NCBI GenBank assembly: GCA_048296855.1
Contig: CP182631.1
Reading direction: 5' to 3' (one strand)
Source of the DNA: Pseudocolwellia sp048296855
GTDB lineage: Bacteria > Pseudomonadota > Gammaproteobacteria > Enterobacterales > Alteromonadaceae
DNA: 64,000 bases
Position numbers and translations under genes: made by a program. Positions 56,432-64,000 of the stretch are shown piece after piece (positions within the stretch are counted from its first letter, which is position 1; each line of letters opens with the position of its first letter). The notes below the pieces were generated by a model, which saw nothing but the letters and a program-made list of their open reading frames with translations, ran no database searches and was not told where the DNA came from.

Positions 56432-56672
56432 TGTACAATATCATGCCATACACATTACCAAAGAAGTTATTATTGATAGCATAAGCATTGATGGTAATAC
56501 TTTTATAGTAATGATTGCCGAAGACTGGGAAAGAGAACAAGAAACATTGCATGTTTTACAAAATAATAATTTGATGAAACAAAGGTCAGAATCAATAAAA
56601 ACAGATACGTGTAATCAAGATTATAAAGCTAAAAAAAATCAATTAGATGGAATTGCTATTTTTTATATGTAG
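56432..56672 (+). pseudogene. Phd/YefM-type antitoxin remnant
   Basis: In the frame ending at the TAG at 56670-56672, the sequence reads EVIIDSISIDGNTFIVMIAED, then WEREQETLHVLQNNNLMKQRSESI. This matches the typical order of Phd/YefM antitoxins (V-x-I-x-x-x-G...V-M-x-x-x-D-W-E...E-T-L-x-L-L...L-x-x-S-I). The N-terminal DNA-binding part is missing or out of frame; the only in-frame ATG (56511) leaves 53 residues. No toxin gene follows. This is read from pattern alone. Confidence 0.4.
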
Positions 56673-56725
56673 TAGCTCAAATCTAATCTAACAATTACCT
56701 AAATTTTAGTTGTCTGACGCTTCAC

Positions 56726-57142
56726 TTATTTATTGCTTAAAATCCATTGTAAGTAGCTTATACGTTCATTAATCTTTGTTTCGTAACAAAAATTAATAAT
56801 AGACGGGTATCCACTTCCACCTTCAGAGTCTAAAGTTTCCATTATACAATTCGACTCCGTGTAAAGAGCCCAATCCTTTTGAGACTTTTTGATTTTATCA
56901 CTTCTTGATTGCGATACTTTTTTAGCAGTAGAAAGTAGCTCGTCAATAAGTAAATTCATACGACTTTTAGCTAACGTTAAACTTTTACTCCCACATTCAT
57001 CCATTTTCTGTTCAGTGTCTTCATATAAACAATTCATACTTTGAAATACAGAATGAATTTCACTGTAATCGACTTTTTTCTCAAGATGGCCCCCAGCTAA
57101 CAATATGCTGGGGATTAGAGAAAGAAATAAAATGTAACGCAT
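56726..57142 (-). CDS. LprI-like (DUF1311) secreted protein
   Basis: 138 residues with a signal peptide (MRYILFLSLIPSILLA). The family pattern is visible: four cysteines (C-L-Y...M-D-E-C; SNCIMETLDSEGGSGY; NFCYETKINERISYL) around helices with KSQKDWALYTESNC. LprI proteins inhibit lysozyme in mycobacteria; most DUF1311 members are untested. It would be periplasmic and possibly protects the wall. It lies alone on the minus strand, 137 bases after a lipoprotein gene. Confidence 0.75.
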   Translation of the reverse strand: MRYILFLSLIPSILLAGGHLEKKVDYSEIHSVFQSMNCLYEDTEQKMDECGSKSLTLAKSRMNLLIDELLSTAKKVSQSRSDKIKKSQKDWALYTESNCIMETLDSEGGSGYPSIINFCYETKINERISYLQWILSNK

Positions 57143-57278
57143 TAAAACTCCGGAATTTAATTATATAAATATAACTTAATAAAATAGATAAACGCCTGAA
57201 AAGGCAAATAATAACTAATTAGAATAATAGAAAGTAAATTTTAAAGCTTACTTTCTATCTTGGAGGTATGTAGAAGAG

Positions 57279-57761
57279 TTATTTACAGCTTACCTCTGAA
57301 TCGTAACCTAAATAATAATAACCTTCCCAAACTACAGTTGAAGAATTCTTAACAAAATATTTAATGCCTTCTGTTGTAGTGCAGTAGTCGAAATTTGAAG
57401 TGTTAAGCTTTTCTGCACCAATAACTCCTATAGCTAAATCAATAGCTGTAGGAGAATCAATTAAATAAAATGAATAACCGTTATTTGTGTTTATTTGACT
57501 TCTATCGGCCATTAATGGAAAACATTCATCAGGATTAGTCGCTTTACCGGATATAACCGCTTTTTCAATCGAACGTTTTTCGTCTAGCTTTATTAGAGTA
57601 ATATTTGTTGGGATATTAACATTTTGATTTTTTATTGCTAAGCAATTCCCATGCATCCAACCGATATTTTCTTTAACTAATGTAGACTCACTATTTTCTA
57701 ATGGTGAAGCCGTACAAGAAGTTGAGGAAAGTAGGAGAACAGATATAAATAAATTTTTCAT
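57279..57761 (-). CDS. Lipoprotein of unknown function
   Basis: 160 residues with lipobox SSTSC16. The mature part has five more cysteines at most (GNCLAIK, DECFPLM, FDYCTT, VSCK), probably in disulfides, and a mixed alpha/beta pattern (PTAIDLAIGVIGAEKLN). No family is recognised. It is transcribed ahead of the LprI-like gene and behind the small antitoxin-like ORF, all leftward, so the three may share a promoter near 57.95 kb. Confidence 0.6.
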   Translation of the reverse strand: MKNLFISVLLLSSTSCTASPLENSESTLVKENIGWMHGNCLAIKNQNVNIPTNITLIKLDEKRSIEKAVISGKATNPDECFPLMADRSQINTNNGYSFYLIDSPTAIDLAIGVIGAEKLNTSNFDYCTTTEGIKYFVKNSSTVVWEGYYYLGYDSEVSCK

Positions 57762-57772
57762 ATTTTTTTCAT

Positions 57773-57943
57773 TTACTTGTTTATCTTACGTTTAATCACA
57801 TCTTCCATAATATTTTTAGGCGTTTTTTCAGTGAACCCTCGCCCTTCTGCTTTAATAAGTTCACTACGGATTGTGGCCATTTTTATTTGAGCATACCTGT
57901 TTTTCTGTTCGTGCGAAGTGATTGTTTTTTTAGTTTTCGTCAT
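57773..57943 (-). CDS. Small ORF resembling the C-terminal half of a ParD-type antitoxin
   Basis: 56 residues from the ATG at 57943 (GGTGG 7 bases upstream). It begins MTKTKKTITSHEQKNRYAQ and ends IRSELIKAEGRGFTEKTPKN-IMEDVIKRKINK. The R-x-x-L-I-x-A-E-x-x-G-F pattern is that of the toxin-binding tail of ParD/CopG antitoxins. The usual ribbon-helix-helix start is absent and replaced by a basic leader. No ParE toxin gene is next to it. It stops 12 bases before the lipoprotein start, so it may be expressed with it. It is too short for confident naming. Confidence 0.45.
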   Translation of the reverse strand: MTKTKKTITSHEQKNRYAQIKMATIRSELIKAEGRGFTEKTPKNIMEDVIKRKINK

Positions 57944-58013
57944 ATATACCACCTCAAGATGCAGTTTACTTAATTGAATAAAAAAATATAAAAAACAATG
58001 ACCAAATGCAAAT

Positions 58014-58058
58014 AAAAAAGGTTAATAACAAGCCATACTCCGCACGTTATTAACCTTT
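58014..58058 (-). terminator. Terminator of the GH50 gene
   Basis: Perfect 13-bp arms AAAGGTTAATAAC / GTTATTAACCTTT around a 16-base loop, then a T run reading leftward. Confidence 0.8.
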
Positions 58059-58082
58059 AATGAGTTAAAAGAACTTATAATT

Positions 58083-60452
58083 TTACTTGTTCAAATAACC
58101 GTATCTACGTTCATATAAGTTTTTATGAACTTCTTTCGCTGCTTTTACCATGTGTTCGTAAGGAACATCTGTTACCCGTACTATACCTGTATTGTAGTTT
58201 TCGCCATCGTAAGCACGTCCTGGAATTGGACCGTCGGCATATTGAAACATGTGCACACCTACAAAGTAAGGATTATCGATGATTGAATTCATGTATTTTT
58301 TCATTTTTTCACCACGATCTTTTTGATCAGCTGCGATTACAATCCCCGGATGTACATGCCCTGCATCGTCAGAACCGAAGCTAAACTCGCCAATTAAACT
58401 AGGTGCGTCAATGTCTTTAAGAAACTCCCATTGGCTAGGAACTAAGCCTTCTTCGTATAGGTTGTAGGTAATAATGTCGTTGTGTTCAGATGCGGCTTTA
58501 ATAATTTCAAGTGGCATTCCCCAAACAGGCATACGTGAACCTAAGTACAAGTGGTTAGGTAGTTTAGATTTTAGTGCTTTGTTAACGGTACTAAAATATT
58601 GAACGCCATATTGGTAAAGTAATTCAGAGTAGTCTTGCTTTTGAGCTTCGGTATTAAAGCTAGCGTCGATACCTTTAGCGAATGCGTCCCACGATTCAAT
58701 GTTTTTATTCCATGCTTTGTTAAGCGCGGTAATTGAACCATATTTTTCTTTTAACACTTTAGTAAACGCGGCTTTTGCATGAACTTTGGCTGCATCGGTT
58801 TGTAGTGTATTTAATACAATACCGTAACGAGATTCGTCGCTACCACCACGGCCAAAACTTTGCTCATTGTCCATAAATATGCCCATACACCAAGGGGTGG
58901 CATTTATTTGTTCAGCAACATGTTCTGCAGCAACAACGGCACGTTGGTAAAATCTAGGATCATAAGCATCTGGTACACCATGCCAAAAATCGAAGCCACT
59001 ACTTAATGTGCCAAATTCGCCAATAATGTCTGCAAATGCAACAAATGGAATTTTGTTATTACCGTAATAAGCTTCTTCAGACCAGTTTCCTAAAGATGTG
59101 TAACCCCAATCTAACATTCTGCGTAAGGTAACTTCGCGCCATGTATCTAAGTACGATTCTTTATAAGTTTCGCCGTAACGTCGCTCAAGGTTAGCGCTAT
59201 AAAAGCTAAAGGTTTCACCATGTTTTAATGGTCCACTTTGTGTTTCTCTACGGTACCCAAAGTGATTACCTAGCGGCTCATCATATTTAGGTAACCATTC
59301 GTATAAGTTAGTGCGCGTTTCGTTAGCAACAAAGCGTGTAGGTAGTGCTTCGTCATTCACGCGGTTTAATGGTTGATCATCTTCTGCAATGGTCATATCG
59401 GAGGTACGTTTAGCGATAAAGTTTTGCTCGAAGTCGTAACCCGTTATGGTTGATGAGTTTGATAAACGAATAATATCAATGCCCGTTGAAAAGTATAAGT
59501 ACCCTTCTGGATCTATTAATGCCCATTTACCTTCTATTTTTTGCGTGCGGAAAAAACCTGTTGCTTCAAAACGTGGGCCATTTGCCCAACCATGAAACTT
59601 TGAGCGGTCGCTAAGCTTTTCACCTTTTAACGTTGATAGTTCGTTAGATACTAATTCTTTTAGGTGTTTATCTGACTTAACTTTATTAGGATAATCAACT
59701 TTTGCATTTTGTCCGTATTTATCAATTAATCCTGTTAAAAAGTTTTTGTCCATTTCAGGGTTAGGACGTAATCGAATATTATCTATAGTGAACTGACGAT
59801 CGCTTAACAAACCATTTGCGTTAAAACTTAACGCGACAATTCCAGATAAATCTAATTGTTTGTTACCCCAAAAAGAATAAACTTGTTTGTCGTTTGACTG
59901 CCAAGTTACAGGGTTTGAGCGAAAACCAGATTCAAAGTTAAATTCTGTTTTGTTGGCCCATGGTGGATCTTTTTGATCATGCCCATCCATTTTAGCGTAG
60001 TGCGTTGTGGTTTTGCCAACAGGTACAACTAAACCTCGGGTGTAAAATCCACCACTTTTATCGCTAATGGTTAAATCTAATTGAACAGATTCGGTACCAT
60101 TATTTGTTAAATCGAATGCTAAATTAAAGTCTGCATAATTACTCCAATCAAAAGGAGTTTCTGGGCGAATAACAAAGTTAGCGCTATTATTTTTTTGTGT
60201 GTTTAGCTTAACTAATAATGAATGTTTACCCGCGATTGAAGATGAGCTATCGGTGAGGTTAGCTATACCGTTATTAACCTTAATTTCGGTAGGTGTTTTT
60301 TCGCTTTCAAAGTCATAGAGGATGATCTCTGACTCTATTTTTTTTGAGGTGATTTCGTCTGCGTTTTTTGTTACTTCACAGCCCATTAAAGAGAGTGCAA
60401 AAAGTGGACTTAGCCCAACCCAGTGAATATTTTTTTTTACGTGTTTTATCAT
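58083..60452 (-). CDS. GH50 beta-agarase, lipoprotein
   Basis: 789 residues with lipobox SLMGC25. Residues ~40-240 form a CBM-like beta-sandwich (LYDFESEKTPTEIKV...RQFTIDNIRLRPNPE). The TIM barrel follows, with RFEATGFFRTQKIEGKWALI and DPEGYLYFSTGIDIIRLS. Acid/base E530 lies in FMDNEQSFGRGG and nucleophile E689 in LIGEFSFGSDDAGHVHPG, matching the GH50 pair. GH50 enzymes cut beta-1,4 bonds of agarose, releasing neoagaro-oligosaccharides, commonly neoagarobiose. The surface anchor suits action before uptake by the TonB receptor. The CadC-like regulator is 87 bases upstream on the same strand. Confidence 0.93.
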   Translation of the reverse strand: MIKHVKKNIHWVGLSPLFALSLMGCEVTKNADEITSKKIESEIILYDFESEKTPTEIKVNNGIANLTDSSSSIAGKHSLLVKLNTQKNNSANFVIRPETPFDWSNYADFNLAFDLTNNGTESVQLDLTISDKSGGFYTRGLVVPVGKTTTHYAKMDGHDQKDPPWANKTEFNFESGFRSNPVTWQSNDKQVYSFWGNKQLDLSGIVALSFNANGLLSDRQFTIDNIRLRPNPEMDKNFLTGLIDKYGQNAKVDYPNKVKSDKHLKELVSNELSTLKGEKLSDRSKFHGWANGPRFEATGFFRTQKIEGKWALIDPEGYLYFSTGIDIIRLSNSSTITGYDFEQNFIAKRTSDMTIAEDDQPLNRVNDEALPTRFVANETRTNLYEWLPKYDEPLGNHFGYRRETQSGPLKHGETFSFYSANLERRYGETYKESYLDTWREVTLRRMLDWGYTSLGNWSEEAYYGNNKIPFVAFADIIGEFGTLSSGFDFWHGVPDAYDPRFYQRAVVAAEHVAEQINATPWCMGIFMDNEQSFGRGGSDESRYGIVLNTLQTDAAKVHAKAAFTKVLKEKYGSITALNKAWNKNIESWDAFAKGIDASFNTEAQKQDYSELLYQYGVQYFSTVNKALKSKLPNHLYLGSRMPVWGMPLEIIKAASEHNDIITYNLYEEGLVPSQWEFLKDIDAPSLIGEFSFGSDDAGHVHPGIVIAADQKDRGEKMKKYMNSIIDNPYFVGVHMFQYADGPIPGRAYDGENYNTGIVRVTDVPYEHMVKAAKEVHKNLYERRYGYLNK

Positions 60453-60539
60453 TGATACACATTCCTTTTAATTTATTTACAGTAAAGGTAATGTTTTAAT
60501 GAGTAAATAGGTCTTAAAATTTTCTATAAAAAACTATAA

Positions 60540-62051
60540 TTACATTTTAAGGTCAATTTTAAACTTTGGAAGTAGGTTTTCTATTTCGTACTCTCTTACT
60601 ACTTTTTTAGCTAATTCAATATGTTGCTTACTTTTTTCACTATTACCCGCAACTTTTTCGGTTTCTGCTAATAAACAATGAATACTTGTCATACCTATCG
60701 AAAAATAGATACTTTCAAACTGTTTTAAGGATTGAGTAAACGATTTTCTCGCTTCAACTAAGTCGTTTTGTACAAGATGTAACTCGCCTTCAAGTTGTAA
60801 AACGAAGCCGTTATAGTATGGGTTATTTTCAATTTTTAATTGCTTATTTATAAGCGAAGTATAAAACCATGCTTTATCTAAATCACCCAACCTGAACAAG
60901 TTATAAGCATGGCGATAATATATACCCGCTTTATCAATATTGAGCTTGTCTGCAACTCCAATTAAACGTTCACTAATGGTTAACGCTTCTTGAAAATTTT
61001 CTCGGTATTGTAGCCAATCAATAAGGACTTTTTGAGCTTGTACATTGTTTGGCTCAATGGCGATTAAACCTTTTATTAATTGAATAGCTGCGTTGGATTT
61101 TCCTGATTGAGAAAGAGCGATGGCTTCAACAAAAATCTCATGGTTAAACTTTGTTGAACTAACAGGAGTTCGTTCTACTTTATTTTCAGTTTTATATTCT
61201 GTAATACTCGCTATTATGTTTGATAATTTACTCACTAATTCATCAACCGAATTGCCAAATATAACTTCTCTAATGATTTGGTCGGTAAAATGTAATTTAT
61301 ATATAAGTTGATATTGGTCAAGCGTTCGTGAGATTTCAGACTCAACCACTATCCCTGCGGCTGTAATTTTAAATAAGCGAGATATTTGCTCAGTGGTATA
61401 ATCTCTGTCCATATTCACATTACGCATTGATAATAATACGTAGTCTAAAGGCATCACTTTAGAATGATCTGCAGCTTGAGTGATTAAGGTATCCATAATA
61501 CCAATAGAAACCCAATCAAATTTTTTGTCTTGAATATTATTTTTTGTGGGTAAAATAAAAATGGTGTTTTGTGCTTGCGCTGAATGTTGAGCCGTAGTGG
61601 CTTGCATAACATAATAAACAGACGAGCTAACCACGGCCGTTAATAATAATAAAGAGATTAACAGTAGCTTGAGCTTAAAGGGATATTTAGATGTATTGGC
61701 ATCGGAATTAATATGTTGTTCTATTGGCGAAGTTACTGTGCTGCTATTTGATAACTCAATAGGCTCTACCCAGCTATAGCCTTTTCTAGGGTGTGTTTGA
61801 ATCACTTTTTTCCCAGAAAACACCTTACGTATTTCTGCAACAGATTGAAAGATAACTTGTTCGTCAACATTTACGTCATGCCATATGTTATCTAGCAACG
61901 ACGATTTATCAATTATATTGTCTTTATTTTCAATTAACGTTAGTAATAACTGGAAAGTTTTTGGTCTAACATCAAACCGTTGCCCTTCAACTGTTACACT
62001 ATGTTCATGACAATCAATAACAAAACCATCACCAACATATTGAATATTCAA
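60540..62051 (-). CDS. CadC/ToxR-like membrane-bound transcriptional regulator with TPR sensor domain
   Basis: 503 residues. The N-terminal winged helix (FDVRPKTFQLLLTLIENKDN to THPRKGYSWVEPI, residues ~25-97) is of the OmpR/PhoB type. One transmembrane helix lies at 126-149. The outer part begins with a TolB-like region (IFILPTKNNIQDKKFDWVSIGIMDTLI), then TPRs from ~295 (KSNAAIQLIKGLIAIEPNNVQAQ). The protein binds DNA from the membrane and needs no kinase. It is the likely activator of the agarase gene just downstream, sensing agar oligosaccharides or cell-surface state; the signal is inferred. Confidence 0.88.
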   Translation of the reverse strand: MNIQYVGDGFVIDCHEHSVTVEGQRFDVRPKTFQLLLTLIENKDNIIDKSSLLDNIWHDVNVDEQVIFQSVAEIRKVFSGKKVIQTHPRKGYSWVEPIELSNSSTVTSPIEQHINSDANTSKYPFKLKLLLISLLLLTAVVSSSVYYVMQATTAQHSAQAQNTIFILPTKNNIQDKKFDWVSIGIMDTLITQAADHSKVMPLDYVLLSMRNVNMDRDYTTEQISRLFKITAAGIVVESEISRTLDQYQLIYKLHFTDQIIREVIFGNSVDELVSKLSNIIASITEYKTENKVERTPVSSTKFNHEIFVEAIALSQSGKSNAAIQLIKGLIAIEPNNVQAQKVLIDWLQYRENFQEALTISERLIGVADKLNIDKAGIYYRHAYNLFRLGDLDKAWFYTSLINKQLKIENNPYYNGFVLQLEGELHLVQNDLVEARKSFTQSLKQFESIYFSIGMTSIHCLLAETEKVAGNSEKSKQHIELAKKVVREYEIENLLPKFKIDLKM

Positions 62052-62161
62052 GATTTTACACCATAAATTTAATCATAAAAAAGTCGTTACCGACTAAAAG
62101 AACAAATATTATAACAACATCTATAATATGCTCAGCAATAATTTATCAATTAAAACAAAAC

Positions 62162-62177
62162 TACGTCTATTTACGCA
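62162..62177 (+). promoter_or_regulatory. Third TACG...ACGCA inverted site, in front of the sensor kinase
   Basis: TACGTCT-AT-TTACGCA, preceded by CAAAAC. It has the same 7-2-7 layout and flank as the site at 51508 read on the other strand. It lies 107 bases before the kinase start, in the 232-base region shared with the CadC-like gene. Confidence 0.45.
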
Positions 62178-62283
62178 TATGTTTTTGTTTTATTTAGCTT
62201 TAGAATATTACAAATAAAAAACGATTTATATATCCATTTTAAGAATACAAATAGTAATTATTAGCTACTTTGTTGGGAAATTA

Positions 62284-64000
62284 ATGCAGTCTAATCAAAA
62301 AATATTACCCACACGCAGAACTTACAATAAGCTTGTTGCCAACGAGATGATGGAAGATTTTGCCTTGCGCTTTACTGCTAAACGCGCACGTCATCATTCC
62401 TTCAGTAAAATAGCAATTACCGCTTTAGGTATTGTTTCTTTTTTAGTATTAGAAGCCATAGGTGGTGCGATAACCCTAAATTATGGTTTTGTAAATTCGG
62501 CATGGGCAATATTAGCCGTTGTATTAGTTATATTTTTTAATGGTTTACCGATTAGTTATTACTCAGCAAAATATGGTGTAGATATAGACTTACTCAGCCG
62601 TGGTGCGGGTTTTGGTTATATTGGTTCAACTATCGCCTCATTGGTTTATGCGTCGTTTACTTTTATATTTTTTGCGCTTGAAGCGGCAATTATGTCGATG
62701 GCGCTTTATCTGTTGTTTGATCTTCCCTTATATATTGGCTACGTAATTAGCGCTGTTGCGGTTATTCCTTTAGTTACCCACGGTATCGCTTATATCAGTA
62801 AGTTTCAGGTATGGACTCAGCCTATTTGGGCGGTATTACAAGTACTGCCGTTATTTTTTGTTTTTAATCATGCCGATACTGACTTTCAAGCATGGTTTAA
62901 TTATACCGGCAATGCAGGTGAAGCAGGTTCGTCGTTCAATCTATTATTGTTTGGTTCAGCCTCTGCTGTGTTGTTAGCTCTGGTTGCTCAAATTGGTGAA
63001 CAGGTCGATTTTTTACGATTTTTGCCTGAAAAGCCTAAAAAAAGCCCATGGAAATGGTGGATAGCCTTAGTATCTGCAGGCCCAGGGTGGATAATATTTG
63101 GTGGCTTAAAACTACTATTAGGATCGTTTTTAGCTTACTTTGCTTTGCAGCAAGGGATTTCATTTGCGTTGGCTGGCGATCCCGCTCATATGTACAATTT
63201 AGCTTTTAGCTATGTGTTCGACAATGCCAACATCAGCCTGATTGTTGCTTGTAGTTTTGTGATAATTTCGCAATTAAAAATCAATGTGGCGAACGCCTAT
63301 GCAGGCTCTTTGGCTTGGTCTAATTTTTTCTCGCGCGCCACGCATAACCACCCTGGTCGTGTTGTGTGGATGCTGTTTAATTTAGCCATTGCTTTGCTAT
63401 TAATGGAGCTAGGCATTTATCAAACTATTGAAAAAATGCTAACGGTTTATTCAGTAATCGTATTAGCTTGGCTTAGTTCGGTTGTGGCTGATTTAATTAT
63501 TAACAAACCTTTAGGTATTAGCCCAAAAGGTATTGAATTTAAACGTTCGCGCTTACACGATATAAACCCTGTTGGTGTTGGCTCAATGATTATTGCGACC
63601 GTTGTGGGTTTTACTGCGCATTTTGGTTGGTACGGCGAAACCGTTAAAGCATTAGCGTCGTTTATTGCTTTTGGTTTACCTTTTGTTACGGTGCCATTAA
63701 TTGGTATGTTAACTAAAGGTAAGTTTTATCTGGTTAACAACAATATGCCTGTGATTAAGCAATCAACAAAATGTCATATTTGCGAGAACGAGTTTGAACA
63801 AGAAGACATGACCTACTGCCCTGCTTACAACAATGCCATATGTTCACTGTGTTGTAGTCTTGACGTTAGATGTGGCGATAAATGTAGGCCAGAAGCCACT
63901 ATTGCCAAGCAATCCCATCATTTTTTCAATCGTTTTTTAACCACTTCAATACTTCGAAAACTCACTACTCCGTTGATGCAATTTGTAGCGGTAACCTTAA
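62284..64000 (+). CDS. Transporter-fused sensor kinase, N-terminal part (cut by window end)
   Basis: The frame is open from the ATG at 62284 to the end (572 codons). It starts with ~12 helices of a purine/cytosine-permease (NCS1) style transporter (ITALGIVSFLVLEAIGGAIT, RGAGFGYIGSTIASLVYA, SQLKINVANAYAGSLAWSN). Next comes a cysteine-rich module: C-H-I-C-E-N-E-F-E, M-T-Y-C-P-A-Y, ICSLCCSLDVRCGDKCRPEA. That Cys module after a permease domain is the mark of hybrid sensor kinases of the transporter-linked kind, so PAS and kinase domains are expected beyond the edge. The ligand may be a nitrogen compound; this is inferred from the permease type. Confidence 0.75.
   Translation, partial: MQSNQKILPTRRTYNKLVANEMMEDFALRFTAKRARHHSFSKIAITALGIVSFLVLEAIGGAITLNYGFVNSAWAILAVVLVIFFNGLPISYYSAKYGVDIDLLSRGAGFGYIGSTIASLVYASFTFIFFALEAAIMSMALYLLFDLPLYIGYVISAVAVIPLVTHGIAYISKFQVWTQPIWAVLQVLPLFFVFNHADTDFQAWFNYTGNAGEAGSSFNLLLFGSASAVLLALVAQIGEQVDFLRFLPEKPKKSPWKWWIALVSAGPGWIIFGGLKLLLGSFLAYFALQQGISFALAGDPAHMYNLAFSYVFDNANISLIVACSFVIISQLKINVANAYAGSLAWSNFFSRATHNHPGRVVWMLFNLAIALLLMELGIYQTIEKMLTVYSVIVLAWLSSVVADLIINKPLGISPKGIEFKRSRLHDINPVGVGSMIIATVVGFTAHFGWYGETVKALASFIAFGLPFVTVPLIGMLTKGKFYLVNNNMPVIKQSTKCHICENEFEQEDMTYCPAYNNAICSLCCSLDVRCGDKCRPEATIAKQSHHFFNRFLTTSILRKLTTPLMQFVAVTL

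Overview
The window reads as chromosome of a marine, low-GC, Gram-negative gammaproteobacterium of the order Alteromonadales, with a Colwellia/Thalassotalea flavour. This placement rests on gene content and style: sppA next to ansA, a TonB-dependent receptor, lipoprotein sulfatases, a CadC-like regulator, and very AT-rich spacers with small palindromic repeats. No rRNA, tRNA, CRISPR array or complete insertion sequence was seen.

Layout. (1) 1-9.3 kb is housekeeping and small genes: 5'-truncated sppA, ansA, a DUF2007/zinc-ribbon protein, two unknown secreted or unknown proteins, a group II truncated haemoglobin, a GST and a U32-family protein. (2) 9.3-38.1 kb is a polysaccharide-utilisation region for a sulfated galactan, probably of red-algal (agar/porphyran/carrageenan) type. 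It holds a 12-Asp-box beta-propeller lipoprotein, five formylglycine-type sulfatases, a GH16 lipoprotein, a RhaM-like mutarotase, a periplasmic GH2 beta-galactosidase, a broken GH43/GH117-like gene, an eight-haem cytochrome c with TPRs and a large TonB-dependent receptor. A TetR/tautomerase/GFA module with three operator copies sits inside it (17.2-19.6 kb). (3) 38.5-51.4 kb is one long leftward urea locus: outer-membrane porin, urtABCDE, ureDABC, ureE, ureF, ureG and a small membrane protein. It gives uptake across both membranes, a nickel urease and its maturation factors. (4) 51.9-58 kb is accessory DNA: two overlapping genes, one with an Mrr-like nuclease domain and one made of helical repeats, plus a divergent membrane protein, an LprI-like protein, a lipoprotein and two antitoxin-like small ORFs. 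(5) 58-62 kb holds a GH50 beta-agarase lipoprotein behind a CadC-like membrane regulator. The window ends inside a transporter-fused sensor kinase.

How it works together. The GH50 and GH16 enzymes would cut the galactan at the cell surface, sulfatases would desulfate it, the TonB receptor would import oligosaccharides and GH2 would finish the neutral galactosides. The GH43/GH117-like step is dead here: it carries an in-frame amber codon and a 260-bp MITE-like insertion with a 23-24 bp inverted repeat at its ends. A second 267-bp MITE with a different terminal repeat lies just before the fifth sulfatase. The urea locus and the transporter-fused kinase share an inverted motif with NarL/LuxR-like geometry, suggesting a common response regulator encoded beyond the window.

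The best candidate for an undescribed system is the overlapping nuclease/helical-repeat pair at 51.9-55.3 kb. All function calls come from reading the sequence and motifs; no database search was run.
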